The notes: a model not told the origin generated them from the letters alone. Shown: positions 36,189 to 47,423, numbered from the stretch's first letter. The stretch: 64,000 nt of DNA from Leucothrix mucor DSM 2157 (GCF_000419525.1 NZ_ATTE01000001.1:496001-560000), one strand, 5' to 3'. Program-made: numbers and translations.

Positions 36189-38066
36189 ATGTTCGATCAG
36201 ATCATCAATCCCAGTGACTTACGTAAACTGGATAAAGAACAACTGCCTCAGTTGTGTGACGAACTGCGCGAGTTTCTGCTGCAATCAGTAGCAGGTTCTG
36301 GTGGTCATTTTTCAGCGGGATTGGGTACGGTTGAACTGACCGTTGCATTACACTATGTGTTCAATACACCGGAAGATCGCCTAGTCTGGGATGTTGGGCA
36401 TCAGGCCTATCCACACAAAGCACTGACCGGACGTCGTGATCGGCTATCCAGCATCCGCAAGCAAGGTGGCTTGTCCGGATTTCCAAAACGTTCAGAAAGT
36501 GAATACGACACCTTTGGTGTTGGGCATTCCAGTACGTCAATTAGTGCAGCTTTGGGCATGGCACTTGCCGCCAAGCAGCAAGGCATTGACCGACAGACGA
36601 TTGCCGTCATCGGTGATGGGGCATTAACTGCCGGCATGGCTTACGAGGCACTCAATCATGCGGGTGATTTAGATGCGCGCATGTTGGTGGTTCTCAATGA
36701 CAATGATATGTCGATCTCGCCAAATGTTGGTGGCTTAAGTAAGTACTTGGCTCGTTTGTTGTCAGGCGGCCTATATTCCAGTATTCGAGAGCAAGGGAAG
36801 AAGATTCTTTCCGGCACACCAAGCATGAAGAAGTTGGCGCGTCGTGCCGAAGAGCATACCAAAGGCATGTTAATGCCAGGCACTATGTTTGAAGAAATGG
36901 GCTTTGTGTATTACGGGCCGGTCGATGGCCATGATGTGCTTGAGCTGGTTTTGATGTTCGAGAATATCCGCGATATTGATGAGCCACGCTTTATTCATGT
37001 GGTTACCAAAAAAGGTAAGGGCTACGAGCCCGCTGAAAATGATCCCTGTACTTATCATGGCGTGTCAGCTTTCGACTTAAATACTGGCTTGGTTAAAAGC
37101 GCCAAACCTTCCACGCCTACTTATACGCAGGTGTTTGGCCGCTGGTTATGTGACATCGCCGAAAAGGATGATCGGGTTGTCGGAATAACGCCAGCAATGC
37201 GCGAAGGTTCTGGCTTGGTTGAGTTCTCAGAACGCTTCCCTGATCGCTATTTTGATGTGGCAATTGCTGAGCAGCATGCGGTGACGCTAGCCGCAGGTAT
37301 GGCATGCGATGGTACTAAGCCGATTGTTGCGATTTACTCTACCTTTTTGCAGCGCGCTTATGATCAGTTGATTCATGATGTGGCGATTCAGAATTTACCT
37401 GTTGTGTTTGCCATTGATCGCGCTGGTTTAGTTGGGGCGGATGGTGCAACCCATGCCGGTAATTACGACCTGTCATACTTGCGATGCATTCCAAATATGA
37501 TCGTTATGGCTCCGGTCGATGAAAACGAATGTCGCCAGATGCTGTATACCGCTTACCTTGAAAATGGCCCAACCGCTGTGCGTTACCCCCGAGGCAAAGG
37601 CGCTGGCGTGGAGCCATCTGCCGAAATGATTGCTTTGCCAATTGGAAAAGCACAATCGCTGCGTCAAGGAAGCCGAATTGCAATCATGCTGTTTGGATCA
37701 TTACTAACAATGGCGACCGATGCCGCTGATAAATTAGATGCCACACTCATTAATATGCGCTTCGTGAAACCGATGGATGAAGCCATGATCCAGGAGATGG
37801 CAAGCACACATGACTTGATTGTAACGTTAGAAGACAATGCAATTCAGGGTGGTGCCGGCAGTGGATTGTCAGAAGTGCTGTCTCGCTTGTGTCTTTCAGT
37901 TCCTGTTTTTCATCTTGGAATCCCCGATGTTTATGTTGAGCATGCAGAACGAGAAGCACAGTTGGCTGAAATAGGACTTTCTGCAGAAAGTATTGTAGAG
38001 CAAATTTGTGAATTTGCAGACGGCCGGTTTGCACCTCAACCATTTGCCAAAGTCGCTACTTTATAG
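36189..38066 (+). CDS. dxs: 1-deoxy-D-xylulose-5-phosphate synthase
   Basis: Thiamine-diphosphate enzyme that joins pyruvate and glyceraldehyde-3-phosphate, first step of the MEP pathway. The 625-residue protein shows [33 protein letters not shown], the ThDP motif [19 protein letters not shown], the pyrimidine-domain [17 protein letters not shown] and the transketolase C-terminal domain. It ends the xseB-ispA-dxs operon; the following 139 bases to lpxC show no clear terminator. Confidence 0.97.
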   Translation: MFDQIINPSDLRKLDKEQLPQLCDELREFLLQSVAGSGGHFSAGLGTVELTVALHYVFNTPEDRLVWDVGHQAYPHKALTGRRDRLSSIRKQGGLSGFPKRSESEYDTFGVGHSSTSISAALGMALAAKQQGIDRQTIAVIGDGALTAGMAYEALNHAGDLDARMLVVLNDNDMSISPNVGGLSKYLARLLSGGLYSSIREQGKKILSGTPSMKKLARRAEEHTKGMLMPGTMFEEMGFVYYGPVDGHDVLELVLMFENIRDIDEPRFIHVVTKKGKGYEPAENDPCTYHGVSAFDLNTGLVKSAKPSTPTYTQVFGRWLCDIAEKDDRVVGITPAMREGSGLVEFSERFPDRYFDVAIAEQHAVTLAAGMACDGTKPIVAIYSTFLQRAYDQLIHDVAIQNLPVVFAIDRAGLVGADGATHAGNYDLSYLRCIPNMIVMAPVDENECRQMLYTAYLENGPTAVRYPRGKGAGVEPSAEMIALPIGKAQSLRQGSRIAIMLFGSLLTMATDAADKLDATLINMRFVKPMDEAMIQEMASTHDLIVTLEDNAIQGGAGSGLSEVLSRLCLSVPVFHLGIPDVYVEHAEREAQLAEIGLSAESIVEQICEFADGRFAPQPFAKVATL

Positions 38067-38205
38067 ACAAGACATTGATTTTACTGCATGATAATCCGCA
38101 CTCGGTGCCCAGATTCAGCGTGGGTTAGGAATTTCTTCAATAAACTGGTCCAAATTGATATCAACCATACTAATAACAAAGGTTTGATACTGGGGGCAAA
38201 AAATT

Positions 38206-39117
38206 ATGCTGGTACAAAGAACATTAGAGCGTACTGTTAGCACGGTAGGCATAGGATTACACTCGGGACAAAAAGTCGGTTTGACTTTGCGTCCGGCCGC
38301 ACCAAATACAGGTATTGTATTTAGACGCGTAGACTTGGATGAGCCAGTTGATATTGTTAGCACACCGGAAGCGGTTGGTGAAACAGTATTGAGTACAACA
38401 CTGGTGCAGGATGGCGTTAAAGTCGCGACCATTGAGCACTTAATGTCGGCTCTGGCTGGTTTAGGAATTGATAACGTTTATATCGACCTGACCGCATCCG
38501 AAGTTCCAATCATGGACGGTAGCGCCGCTCCATTTATCTATTTGATTCAGTCAGCGGGGATAGAGTCTCAGCGCGCACCAAAGCAATTTGTGCGAATCAA
38601 GCAGCCAGTTCGTTTTGAGAATAACGCTGGTTGGGCTGAGTTAACTCCTTACGATGGATTTAAAGTCTCTTTTGAAATCGACTTTAATCATCCGGCGGTA
38701 AAGTCTACACAACAAACGCTGGCACTCGATTTATCCAAGTCTTCCTATAGCCGTGAAATCAGCCGCGCGAGAACCTTTGGCTTTATGCGTGATGTTGAAA
38801 TGCTGCGCTCTAAGAACATGGGCTTGGGGGGCAGTCTTGGAAATGCGGTCGTATTAGACGAATATCGAGTGCTAAATAAAGACGGCTTGCGCTACCAAGA
38901 TGAGTTTGTGAAACACAAAATGTTAGATGCTATTGGTGACTTGTATACTTTAGGTCATAGCATTATTGGTGCTTATCACGGCTATAAATCAGGTCACGCA
39001 ATCAACAATCTATTATTGCATGCGTTAATTGCTCAACCAGATGCTTGGGAGCTGACAACGCTTGAAGCTGAGGAAGAATCCTCGGTGAGTTATGCCGGTG
39101 AATTAGGCTACGCTTAA
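38206..39117 (+). CDS. lpxC: UDP-3-O-acyl-N-acetylglucosamine deacetylase
   Basis: Zinc deacetylase committing to lipid A synthesis. The 303-residue protein starts [20 protein letters not shown], typical for LpxC. The zinc and catalytic sites are in [30 protein letters not shown] and the later [17 protein letters not shown] lies 10-14 bases before the ATG. The lpxC-DUF721-M23-secA neighbourhood is standard in gammaproteobacteria. The presence of LpxC shows a lipopolysaccharide outer membrane. Confidence 0.97.
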   Translation: MLVQRTLERTVSTVGIGLHSGQKVGLTLRPAAPNTGIVFRRVDLDEPVDIVSTPEAVGETVLSTTLVQDGVKVATIEHLMSALAGLGIDNVYIDLTASEVPIMDGSAAPFIYLIQSAGIESQRAPKQFVRIKQPVRFENNAGWAELTPYDGFKVSFEIDFNHPAVKSTQQTLALDLSKSSYSREISRARTFGFMRDVEMLRSKNMGLGGSLGNAVVLDEYRVLNKDGLRYQDEFVKHKMLDAIGDLYTLGHSIIGAYHGYKSGHAINNLLLHALIAQPDAWELTTLEAEEESSVSYAGELGYA

Positions 39118-39121
39118 TTGA

Positions 39122-39535
39122 CTAACGGGCTTGTGGCGTTGCAATGCGCTGCAAGCTTGCCTTAAGATCTTCATCATCCAACCCCTCCGCCATGCTCATC
39201 AGTATGGACGACACTTCCTTAGATAACTCCTTACGCGGCTTTGGCACAACCACTGGCGTCATTTGCGGGGGCACTAGCTTAATCTTTACTTCCTTAAACT
39301 GGCTCAAAAACGTGTGATTGATGTGCTTCAACACTTCTTTTTGTTGATAACGCAGTTGATTGGCGAGAATAGAGCTTTCAACCACTACAGTCACAATTTG
39401 CTGACGCGCCACCACATATAACTTGAACTGTTTCGGATCAATTCTCAAATATTGCTGCACGCACTGTGACAGCCGATCAAAGTTTTTGATGCTTTCGTAT
39501 AGGTAGGTGTTTGGGAGGTGGTTAGCTTGCTTCAT
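39122..39535 (-). CDS. DUF721 family protein
   Basis: A 137-residue protein with the DUF721 pattern: NHLPNTYLYESIKNFDRLS at the N-terminus, then the beta-strands KLYVVARQQIVTVVVESSIL and the helix NQLRYQQKEVLKHIN. The family is related to DciA, a helicase-loading factor, but this short version next to lpxC and secA has no proven role. It is convergent with lpxC (4 bases) and divergent from the M23 peptidase. Confidence 0.82.
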   Translation of the reverse strand: MKQANHLPNTYLYESIKNFDRLSQCVQQYLRIDPKQFKLYVVARQQIVTVVVESSILANQLRYQQKEVLKHINHTFLSQFKEVKIKLVPPQMTPVVVPKPRKELSKEVSSILMSMAEGLDDEDLKASLQRIATPQAR

Positions 39536-39594
39536 GCTAACGAGTGTAACCGATTTCGGGTTGGTAGCGCTATGTGCTGTAGTCAGGGTTTAAG

Positions 39595-40488
39595 GTGATA
39601 TTTCAATTTCATAATTCCAAAAGTAAGCGTCTGGTTATGCTCGACGTTAACGTGTGGTGGCACTTTTTATTGCCAGTCTGCTGTATGGCGCTGTTGATTG
39701 TTACTTTGTCCGTCGTTATGGAAAATAGCTCACTGACATCGAATGATCGCTTCGCGCAAAGCGTATCCAAAGGTGGTGCTAGCTCTGACTTATCAAAGGT
39801 ACGGAAAAGATTGGCCTACCTTGAGGGCGAGACTGCGCGACTGGAAGCGTTTGCTGAGCGCATGATTCAGTTGGCGAAACTGGATAAAACAGTCTTTTCA
39901 TTTAACAAGCCACCGGCTAGAGGTGGTTTAGCGCTAAGCGCGGGTAGTGGCCGAAATCCGATTTCGGAGTTGTCCGACCTGAATCAAGAGGTTCAGGCGT
40001 TGGAAGTTCACCTGCTGCATCAAAGTCATCAATTGGAGCGCATGCAGTTAGTGCTTAAATCCAGAGTGCTCAATGAGTCCGGTCACTTTGCACAATGGCC
40101 CGTTCAAAAAGGTTATGTATCCTCACGGTTTGGGCGGCGCAAAGACCCGTTTAGTGGGCTTAGCCGATATCACGGCGGCCTAGACATTGCTGCACCGAAA
40201 GGCACGCCTGTCATGAGTATTGCAGCCGGTAAAGTGGTATTTAGTGGGCGAAAAGGTGGCTACGGGCGAGTGGTTGAATTGGAGCATGCTGATGGCGTCA
40301 TGAGTCGCTATGCACATTTGAATGCTTCAGACGTTAAGCTTGGTCAGCAAGTGGCTCGTGGCGATATCATTGCCAAAGTGGGAAGTACCGGCCGCTCTAC
40401 CGGGCCTCACTTGCACCTTGAAGTGATCAAAGATAATCGCCGGATTAATCCGGAGCTTTTTCTGACCGGTCGGTCATTCCTGTATTAA
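39595..40488 (+). CDS. M23 (LytM-type) metallopeptidase, membrane-anchored
   Basis: A 297-residue predicted peptidoglycan endopeptidase. An N-terminal membrane segment (WWHFLLPVCCMALLIVTLSVV) anchors it in the inner membrane with the rest in the periplasm. A coiled coil (about 65-155) precedes the M23 domain (about 170-297), whose zinc ligands are intact: HGGLDIA and GPHLHLEV. This contrasts with the degenerate domain of the EnvC-like protein in this window. The start is GTG with CAGGG upstream. The gene lies ahead of secA as in many relatives. Confidence 0.9.
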   Translation: MIFQFHNSKSKRLVMLDVNVWWHFLLPVCCMALLIVTLSVVMENSSLTSNDRFAQSVSKGGASSDLSKVRKRLAYLEGETARLEAFAERMIQLAKLDKTVFSFNKPPARGGLALSAGSGRNPISELSDLNQEVQALEVHLLHQSHQLERMQLVLKSRVLNESGHFAQWPVQKGYVSSRFGRRKDPFSGLSRYHGGLDIAAPKGTPVMSIAAGKVVFSGRKGGYGRVVELEHADGVMSRYAHLNASDVKLGQQVARGDIIAKVGSTGRSTGPHLHLEVIKDNRRINPELFLTGRSFLY

Positions 40489-40547
40489 TTAAAAACAATA
40501 AACGTCTACAGGTTGCGTTAAGCGTGAATTTATCCGACGAACTGTAC

Positions 40548-40553
40548 TATAAT
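40548..40553 (+). promoter_or_regulatory. Candidate -10 box of the secA transcript
   Basis: TATAAT with a TGAATT-like -35 about 17 bases upstream. It would start a leader of about 200 bases before secA that contains paired segments (GTGCG/CGCAC at 40570-40596). Confidence 0.45.
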
Positions 40554-40758
40554 CTGCGGGGATTATTCAGTGCGGGTAGCTGGGGCCAGGGCGCACAACA
40601 AATATTAGCAGCCTTGCATTCCATAGGGATGACCCCACATCTACTTACTTAAAGCACTATTCATTATTAAGTTGTTCATATCCTGGGCATGAACGTCTTT
40701 AGCTCGCTTGCGTGCAGGAACAGATAATACCGGTATCACCGGGGAGAAAATAAATATC

Positions 40759-43443
40759 ATGATAGGATCAGTTGCCAGAAAGCTCTTCGGTAGTCGCAAC
40801 GATAGATTGGTCAAGGGTTACGCCAAGCTCGTTAGTCAGGTAAATGCGCTCGAGGAGCGTTTCAGCAAGCTGAGCGATGCAGAATTACAAAATAAGACGG
40901 TTGAGTTTCGTGAGCGCCTAGCTAAAGGCGACGCACTGGATTCATTGATTCCGGAAGCGTTTGCCACAGTGCGTGAAGCGGGTAAGCGCGTAATGGGTAT
41001 GCGCCATTACGATGTACAGCTAATCGGAGGTATGGTGCTGAATGATGGCCGTATCGCGGAAATGCGCACGGGTGAAGGTAAAACACTGGTAGCAACACTA
41101 ACGGTTTACCTGAATGCCTTACCAGGTGAGGGTGTTCACGTTATTACTGTGAATGACTACCTAGCGAGTCGTGATGCTGAGTGGATGTCGAAACTATATG
41201 GTTTCTTAGGCATGACCACCGGTATTATTGTTAGCGGTTTGGATCAGTCTGAGCGCCAAGCGGCTTATGCTTGTGATATCACTTACGGTACTAATAACGA
41301 GTTCGGCTTCGATTATTTACGCGACAATATGGCGTTCAATAAAGAAGAGCGCGTTCAACGTCCGCTAAGCTATGCGGTAGTGGATGAGGTTGACTCAATC
41401 CTTATCGATGAAGCGCGTACTCCACTGATCATTTCCGGACCCTCCAGTGAGTCGGCGAACCTTTACGGTGCCATTGATAAAGTTGTTCCTAATCTAGTGC
41501 CACAGGCTCCGGATGATGAAGAAGGACCTGGTGATTACTTAGTTGATGAGAAGTCGAAGCAAGTATTCCTGACGGATGCGGGTAATGAGCGTGCTGAAGA
41601 GCTATTACGTGAAGCAGGCGTTTTGCCAGAAGATGAAGGTCTGTTCGACAGCGCTAGCATCTCGGTACTACACCATCTGAATGCGGGTTTGCGTGCACAT
41701 ACGCTGTTCCAGTTAAACGTTGACTACATTATCAGCAATGGCGAAATCGTTATTGTCGATGAGTTCACTGGCCGTACCATGCCGGGGCGTCGTTGGTCAG
41801 AAGGTCTGCATCAAGCAATCGAAGCGAAAGAAGGCGTTGAGATCAAGCCTGAAAACCAGACGATGGCATCGATTACTTTCCAGAATTACTTCCGTTTGTA
41901 CAAGAAGCTGTCAGGTATGACCGGTACAGCGGACACAGAAGCCTTCGAATTACAACAGATTTACGGCCTTGAAGTGGTAGTTATTCCAACCAACAAGCCA
42001 ACAGCTCGTAAAGATGAAAACGATCTGGTCTACATGTCGCAAGAAGAAAAATACAATGCGATTGTAGAAGAAATCCATGATGCTCAGAAGCGCCAGCAAC
42101 CAGTGTTAGTGGGTACGGCGTCTATCGATAGCTCTGAAGTGTTGGCTGCTTTATTGACTAAAGCCGGTATCCCTCACGAAGTATTGAATGCGAAGCAGCA
42201 TGAGCGCGAAGCACATATCATTGAAAATGCGGGTCTGCCTGGCGCGGTAACCATCGCAACCAATATGGCTGGTCGTGGTACAGATATCGTGCTGGGTGGC
42301 TCGTTAGAAGCTGAGCTTAAATTAGTTGGTGATGATCCGGCAGCGATTGCAGCAGCGAAAGCAGATTGGCAGAAGCGCCATGACACGGTCGTTGCAGCCG
42401 GTGGTTTGCACATTATCGGTACTGAGCGCCATGAATCGCGTCGTGTAGATAATCAGTTACGTGGTCGTGCTGGTCGTCAGGGTGATCCGGGTTCCTCACG
42501 TTTCTTCTTGTCTCTGGAAGATAGCTTGATGCGTATCTTTGCCTCTGAGCGCGTGAAAAGCATTATGCAGCGCTTGGGTATGGAAAAAGGTCAGGCGATT
42601 GAAGCTAAGATTGTTTCCAAGTCGATCGAGAACGCACAGCGTAAAGTTGAAGGGCACAACTTCGATATTCGTAAAAACCTGCTGGAATACGATGATGTTG
42701 CCAATGACCAACGTAAAGTGGTTTATCAGCAGCGTTCTGAGTTGCTGGAAGGTGAAGATGTTCAGGAGTCTATTGAGTCTATTCGCTTTGATGTGCTTGA
42801 TTCGGTTATTAGCCGTTTCGTTCCACCTCAAAGCTTGGATGAGCAATGGGATATTCCGGGTCTGACTGCAACGCTGAAAGAAGAGTTCGATCTGGATTTA
42901 GAAATTCAGACATGGTTGGATAAAGATGATTCACTGCATGAAGAGCCACTACGTGAACGCATTCAGGAAGCAGCTGAGAAGGTTCTGAAGCAGAAAGAAG
43001 ACCTGATTGGCAGTGAAAACATGCGCAAGCTAGAACGTGATGTCATGCTGCACGTATTGGATGAAGAGTGGAAGGAGCATTTGGCAGCGATGGATTATCT
43101 ACGTCAGAGTGTTGGCCTACGTGGCTATGCTCAAAAAAATCCAAAGCAGGAATACAAGCGCGAAGCCTTCGAAATGTTCCAAGATTTGCTGGATCGTATC
43201 AAGCTGAAAGTCATCGGCTTTTTGATGAAAATTCAGATTACACAAGATGCAGGTCAGCAAGTTGCACCACCTGAGCCAGAAGCAGCGCCAATGGAATATT
43301 CCCATGCAGAAGCGTCTAGCGCTTTAGGCGGCCCTGAGTCAGAAAGTGATGTGGATTTGAGCGGCTCTAAAGTCGGTCGTAACGATCCTTGCCCATGTGG
43401 TTCTGGTAAGAAATTTAAACAATGTCATGGACGCCTGAAATAA
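40759..43443 (+). CDS. secA: Preprotein translocase ATPase SecA
   Basis: Motor that drives proteins through SecYEG. The 894-residue protein starts [18 protein letters not shown] at the ATG at 40759; GGGGAG lies 12 bases upstream. Domains in order: nucleotide-binding domain 1 with [13 protein letters not shown] and [19 protein letters not shown], the preprotein cross-linking domain, nucleotide-binding domain 2 ([29 protein letters not shown]), the helical scaffold, and the C-terminal zinc site [14 protein letters not shown] that binds SecB. The long structured leader suggests translational control, and a short stem CCGGT-ATC-ACCGG (40730-40742) overlaps the ribosome binding site region. Confidence 0.97.
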   Translation: MIGSVARKLFGSRNDRLVKGYAKLVSQVNALEERFSKLSDAELQNKTVEFRERLAKGDALDSLIPEAFATVREAGKRVMGMRHYDVQLIGGMVLNDGRIAEMRTGEGKTLVATLTVYLNALPGEGVHVITVNDYLASRDAEWMSKLYGFLGMTTGIIVSGLDQSERQAAYACDITYGTNNEFGFDYLRDNMAFNKEERVQRPLSYAVVDEVDSILIDEARTPLIISGPSSESANLYGAIDKVVPNLVPQAPDDEEGPGDYLVDEKSKQVFLTDAGNERAEELLREAGVLPEDEGLFDSASISVLHHLNAGLRAHTLFQLNVDYIISNGEIVIVDEFTGRTMPGRRWSEGLHQAIEAKEGVEIKPENQTMASITFQNYFRLYKKLSGMTGTADTEAFELQQIYGLEVVVIPTNKPTARKDENDLVYMSQEEKYNAIVEEIHDAQKRQQPVLVGTASIDSSEVLAALLTKAGIPHEVLNAKQHEREAHIIENAGLPGAVTIATNMAGRGTDIVLGGSLEAELKLVGDDPAAIAAAKADWQKRHDTVVAAGGLHIIGTERHESRRVDNQLRGRAGRQGDPGSSRFFLSLEDSLMRIFASERVKSIMQRLGMEKGQAIEAKIVSKSIENAQRKVEGHNFDIRKNLLEYDDVANDQRKVVYQQRSELLEGEDVQESIESIRFDVLDSVISRFVPPQSLDEQWDIPGLTATLKEEFDLDLEIQTWLDKDDSLHEEPLRERIQEAAEKVLKQKEDLIGSENMRKLERDVMLHVLDEEWKEHLAAMDYLRQSVGLRGYAQKNPKQEYKREAFEMFQDLLDRIKLKVIGFLMKIQITQDAGQQVAPPEPEAAPMEYSHAEASSALGGPESESDVDLSGSKVGRNDPCPCGSGKKFKQCHGRLK

Positions 43444-43468
43444 GCGATCATCAAAAAGGATTTTAAAT

Positions 43469-44677
43469 ATGGCTGTTAACTATACACCGGTTAGCGATGT
43501 GCTACCGATCGCGGGCATTCGTTTGGCAACTCAGCAAGCGGGCATTCGTTATAAAAATCGTGAAGATTTGTTAGTCATGGAGATTGCCGAAGGCAGCTCT
43601 GTGGCAGGCGTATTTACACAAAATCTTTTTTGCGCAGCGCCAGTGCTGCTTTGCCGCGAGTTTTTGGCAAAGCAAACGCCGCGTTATGTGGTCGTAAACT
43701 CCGGTAATGCCAATGCAGGTACTGGCCAGCAGGGCTTAGATAATGCACGTAAAGTGTGTGCAGGCTTGGCAGAAATCACTGGTGTGAATGTTGAGCAAGT
43801 ATTGCCATTCTCTACCGGCGTTATTGGTCAGCAATTACCAGTACAGCCGTTTTTGGATACTTTCCCTAAGGCGCTAGCTGCTTTGGACGAGAAGAGCTGG
43901 TTTGCAGCGGCGAAAGCCATTATGACCACGGATACTCTGCCGAAAGCGATCAGCAAGCAGCTAACCATTGATGGCAAGCTAGTGACGCTGACGGGTATTG
44001 CCAAGGGTGCAGGCATGATCGAGCCTAATATGGCGACCATGCTGTCTTACATTGCAACCGACGCTAAGGTTGAGCAATCTTTGCTGCAATCCATGTTGAA
44101 GCAATCCGTTGGCCTGTCATTTAACTCAATTACCGTTGATGGTGATACGTCTACCAATGACGCGTTATTGCTGATGGCAACCGGTCACTCTGGTGCAGTG
44201 GTTAATGAAGCCAATATGGGCGAACTTCAGCAAGCGTTGAATGATGTGTGTCAGTTTCTGGCTCAGGCGATTATCCGCGATGCAGAGGGCGCAACTAAGT
44301 TTGTAACTCTGCAGGTTGAATCGGCTCCTGACATGGAAACGGCGCGAGCCATTGCCTTTACTGTAGCTCGCTCGCCGTTAGTGAAGACTGCATTGTTTGC
44401 GAGTGACCCGAACTGGGGTCGTATTGTTGCGGCGATTGGTCGTAGCCCAATTAAGCGCTTAGCCGTTGAGAAACTGTCTTTATGGTTGGGCGACACTCAG
44501 TTATTGGAAGGCGGTCAGCCAGTGGATAGCTATACAGAAGCCAAAGGTCAGATCGAAATGGATAAAGAAGAAATCACCATCCGCATCGTACTGAATGATG
44601 GTGATGCATCAACTGCGGTTTGGACTTCGGATTTGTCTCATGATTATGTGACGATTAATGCGGAGTACCGTAGCTAA
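43469..44677 (+). CDS. argJ: Glutamate N-acetyltransferase / amino-acid N-acetyltransferase
   Basis: Arginine-pathway enzyme that moves the acetyl group from N-acetylornithine to glutamate. The 402-residue precursor contains the autocleavage site KGAGMIEPNMATML, where the Thr becomes the nucleophile of the beta chain. Other family stretches are VVNSGNANAGTGQQGLDNA and TVDGDTSTNDALLL. AAAAGGA precedes the ATG. It follows secA by 25 bases, and its stop overlaps the next gene by 1 base. Confidence 0.95.
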   Translation: MAVNYTPVSDVLPIAGIRLATQQAGIRYKNREDLLVMEIAEGSSVAGVFTQNLFCAAPVLLCREFLAKQTPRYVVVNSGNANAGTGQQGLDNARKVCAGLAEITGVNVEQVLPFSTGVIGQQLPVQPFLDTFPKALAALDEKSWFAAAKAIMTTDTLPKAISKQLTIDGKLVTLTGIAKGAGMIEPNMATMLSYIATDAKVEQSLLQSMLKQSVGLSFNSITVDGDTSTNDALLLMATGHSGAVVNEANMGELQQALNDVCQFLAQAIIRDAEGATKFVTLQVESAPDMETARAIAFTVARSPLVKTALFASDPNWGRIVAAIGRSPIKRLAVEKLSLWLGDTQLLEGGQPVDSYTEAKGQIEMDKEEITIRIVLNDGDASTAVWTSDLSHDYVTINAEYRS

Positions 44678-45504
44678 TGGGGCGTTCAGTAGTAGGATTA
44701 ATGATTTCGGGATTGTTGATGATGTTGGTATCAGTATCATCTGCACAGGCTGCCGCACCAAATTGTGCGGAAGTGCGTGCCAAGTACCAATGCCCAATGG
44801 AAAAGAAAAAGGTCACGCTAAGCTTTGATGATGGCGTGGCGGATGTCACGCCTAAAGTACTGGATGTGTTGAAGCGCGAGAATATCCAAGGGACTTTCTT
44901 TGTGCTTGGAAATAAGGTGGATTGCCGTTTATACACCAATGACTGCAAGACCAATCCTGATAGTGCTCAGTGCCAGTCTTTTCAGTTATGTCAGCAGCGT
45001 AGGCAAACTCTGGGACGTATCAAAAGCGAAGGCCATATGATTGGTTCGCACAGCTACCAGCATGACCGTCACTCCACAATACCACTGGCAAAGGCTGAGT
45101 CTTATATCAAGCGCTCACGTGAAGTGTTAGCGCCATTTTTCACCACGGAGCCTGCGATCTTTCGTCTGCCGCATGGTGATGGTTGGTTCAACCAAAAAGA
45201 TAAGCCTGAGGTAATGGCTGCGCTTAAAGAGAATGGCTTTGAGCATATCGGCTGGGAAATGACGGCTTACGATTGGAATAAAGATTACCAGAAAGGCGAC
45301 AAGATTCTGGATAACGTAATGACTCAAATGTGCGGTGGAAAAGGGCGCCAAGGCGTGATTTTATTCCACGATGGCGACTTTGAAAACGAGCATGTTGGCC
45401 GTACGTTTACCGCTGATAATCTTGCACGTTGGATTCCTAGCATGCGTTGCGCTGCGGACTTCGTTCCGTTGACACACTTCAAAAAGACGCTGCAGGTAAA
45501 ATAA
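44677..45504 (+). CDS. Exported polysaccharide deacetylase (NodB domain)
   Basis: A 275-residue carbohydrate esterase family 4 enzyme with a signal peptide (cleavage after about SAQAA, residue 27). The NodB signatures are intact: TLSFDDGVADVTPK supplies the catalytic Asp pair, and GSHSYQHDRH supplies the two metal-binding His. RLPHGDGWFN and the late ILFHDGD fit motifs 3 and 5. Four Cys residues near the N-terminus and middle may form disulfides. The substrate cannot be told; peptidoglycan or an exopolysaccharide is possible. Confidence 0.87.
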   Translation: MGRSVVGLMISGLLMMLVSVSSAQAAAPNCAEVRAKYQCPMEKKKVTLSFDDGVADVTPKVLDVLKRENIQGTFFVLGNKVDCRLYTNDCKTNPDSAQCQSFQLCQQRRQTLGRIKSEGHMIGSHSYQHDRHSTIPLAKAESYIKRSREVLAPFFTTEPAIFRLPHGDGWFNQKDKPEVMAALKENGFEHIGWEMTAYDWNKDYQKGDKILDNVMTQMCGGKGRQGVILFHDGDFENEHVGRTFTADNLARWIPSMRCAADFVPLTHFKKTLQVK

Positions 45505-46446
45505 GTGGACGACAATCTGGAGATTAAGCCGATCGAGGTGGTTGCGGCGGTGATTCGCGATGCCGACGGAAAAATTCTGATTGCCAAGCGCAGCTCTGAT
45601 AAGCATCAGGGCGATAAATGGGAGTTTCCAGGGGGCAAGGTTGAACAGGGCGAATCCCGCCGTTCAGCGCTATCTCGTGAACTCAATGAAGAGTTGGGGA
45701 TCGAGATTGGTCGTAGCTCTCGCCTGATTAGCATTTATCATGAGTACGTGGATAAATCCATTTATCTGGATGTGTACGAAGTGACGCAATGGTTTGGTGA
45801 GGCAAGCGGGAAAGAGGGGCAACCGATTGAATGGGTGTCGCCGGATAATCTTAAGCTGTTTGAGTTTCCGGAAGCAAATGCGCCAATTATCGAAGCGGTC
45901 AGTTTGCCAAAGCTAATTAAGGTGCTAAAGCCCCAAGCCGATTTTGATGCATTCAAGCTGCAAGTTATTAATAGCTTGAAAACGGGCTATCGTTTATTGA
46001 TGTACTCGCCAGCGAGTGAAGCGACTCACAAAGAGTCTGAACATCTGAGTTGGCTGCTGGATACAGTCGCTGAACATTCTGCGGAAGTGCTTTTGCAATC
46101 TCCGCCAGCCTTGGTTCGTTCTGACTACAATCTTCATTTTAGTGCTAAAGAGTTACTTCATCTAACTGAGAAGCCAGTGGCAAAACGAGTGTCTGCAAGC
46201 TGTCACAGCCCTGGTGAGTTATTTAAGGCGCAGCGTTTAGGTTTGGATTTTGTCATAATTGAGCCGGTATTAACGCGCTCGCTGGAGACTGGTATTGATG
46301 CACTAGGCTGGCCAAAGTTTCAAAGCTTAGCAAACCGAATCAATATTCCGGCTTATGGAGCGGGTGGCTTGAGTGGTAAGGATTTGGAGCTAGCCAGAGA
46401 GTATGGTGCTCAGGGGGTTGTCAGTAACAGTCTGCCAGAGTCTTAA
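45505..46446 (+). CDS. Nudix (MutT-like) hydrolase fused to a ThiE/TenI-like domain
   Basis: A 313-residue fusion. The N-terminal Nudix domain (1-130) has the box GGKVEQGESRRSALSREL followed by NEELGIEI, as in 8-oxo-dGTP diphosphatases. The C-terminal part (about 155-313) is thiamine-phosphate-synthase-like, with VSASCHSPGELFKAQRLGLD and IPAYGAGGLS. Several ThiE active-site residues are not obvious, so the second domain may not make thiamine phosphate. The start GTG directly follows the previous stop. The secA-argJ-mutT order is known in gammaproteobacteria, and this fused form is seen in the group. Confidence 0.87.
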   Translation: MDDNLEIKPIEVVAAVIRDADGKILIAKRSSDKHQGDKWEFPGGKVEQGESRRSALSRELNEELGIEIGRSSRLISIYHEYVDKSIYLDVYEVTQWFGEASGKEGQPIEWVSPDNLKLFEFPEANAPIIEAVSLPKLIKVLKPQADFDAFKLQVINSLKTGYRLLMYSPASEATHKESEHLSWLLDTVAEHSAEVLLQSPPALVRSDYNLHFSAKELLHLTEKPVAKRVSASCHSPGELFKAQRLGLDFVIIEPVLTRSLETGIDALGWPKFQSLANRINIPAYGAGGLSGKDLELAREYGAQGVVSNSLPES

Positions 46447-46476
46447 GCAGAGTCGTTTGAACCTGCTAAAAATAAG

Positions 46477-46511
46477 AAAGGAGCCTGAGTTATCTCAAGG
46501 CTCCTTTTTTG
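46477..46511. terminator. Terminator between convergent Nudix gene and fabI
   Basis: AAAGGAGCCTGAG pairs with CTCAAGGCTCCTTT (one-base offset) and ends in a run of T. The A-rich left flank allows use from the minus strand. Confidence 0.85.
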
Positions 46512-46515
46512 TGGA

Positions 46516-47310
46516 TTATTCTGCGGCAGAATAACCGGTCATGCCAACTGTGTTGTAGCCACTGTCCACATAAGTAATTTCAGCACTGATACCGGATGCA
46601 AGATCCGAACATAAGAAGGCTGCAACATTACCCACTTCATCAACTGTCACGTTACGACGCATTGGTGCATTTTCAGCGACGTGATCCAACATTTTACGGA
46701 AATCACCGATGCCCGCTGCCGCTAAAGTGCGGATAGGGCCGGCAGAAATACCGTTAACACGGATACCGTCTTTACCAAGATCAAACGCCATGTAACGAAT
46801 AGCGGCTTCCAAACTGGCTTTTGCCATGCCCATGACATTGTAATTCGGCATGCTGGAGACTGCGCCAAGGTAGCTTAAAGAAAGCATGGCTGCTTCGCGG
46901 TTAGCCATCATTGGTTTAGCGTACTTAGCCATTGCTAGGAAGCTGTAGGCACTCACGTCGTGGGCAATTGCTGAGCCTTCACGAGTGGTGTTTTCAACGA
47001 TGCTGCCGGCTAGCTGCTCTTTAGGCGCAAATGCAATCGCATGCACCAGAATATCCAGATAATCCCAGTGAGCCTTTAATGCAGTAAAGGTAGACTCAAT
47101 ATCCGCATCGGTAGAAACATCACAGGGGATCACGATATCGGAGCCGAATTCAGCCGCGAACTTTTCTACGCGTGGTTTGAGCTTTTCATTTTGATAGGTG
47201 AAAGCCAGTTCAGCGCCTTCGCGATGCATGGCTTTAGCGATACCGTATGCAATCGAGCGATTGCTCGCAATTCCGGTAACCAGTGCCCGTTTACCTGCTA
47301 GAAACCCCAT
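46516..47310 (-). CDS. fabI: Enoyl-[acyl-carrier-protein] reductase (NADH)
   Basis: Last reduction of the fatty acid elongation cycle. The 264-residue short-chain dehydrogenase-type enzyme opens with [20 protein letters not shown] and carries the FabI active-site pattern Tyr-x6-Lys in [32 protein letters not shown] is the substrate loop. This is the target class of triclosan-type inhibitors. It has 113 bases between its start and the dodecin stop; a promoter probably lies there. Confidence 0.97.
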   Translation of the reverse strand: MGFLAGKRALVTGIASNRSIAYGIAKAMHREGAELAFTYQNEKLKPRVEKFAAEFGSDIVIPCDVSTDADIESTFTALKAHWDYLDILVHAIAFAPKEQLAGSIVENTTREGSAIAHDVSAYSFLAMAKYAKPMMANREAAMLSLSYLGAVSSMPNYNVMGMAKASLEAAIRYMAFDLGKDGIRVNGISAGPIRTLAAAGIGDFRKMLDHVAENAPMRRNVTVDEVGNVAAFLCSDLASGISAEITYVDSGYNTVGMTGYSAAE

Positions 47311-47423
47311 TTTTATTCCTCAGATGAATGATATCCGGTAATGATAAGGCCTCCACAGGGGCTTTACAACAAGCCTGTGCAGGGCAGGTTCCAATAGGTA
47401 ACTTTGAAACCTGCCAAAGTGAC

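Noticed and set aside
40628-40651. 7-codon frame (MTPHLLT) in the secA leader as a leader peptide
   Set aside because: Too short and without arrest motif; the codons are not enriched in any one amino acid that would suggest attenuation.
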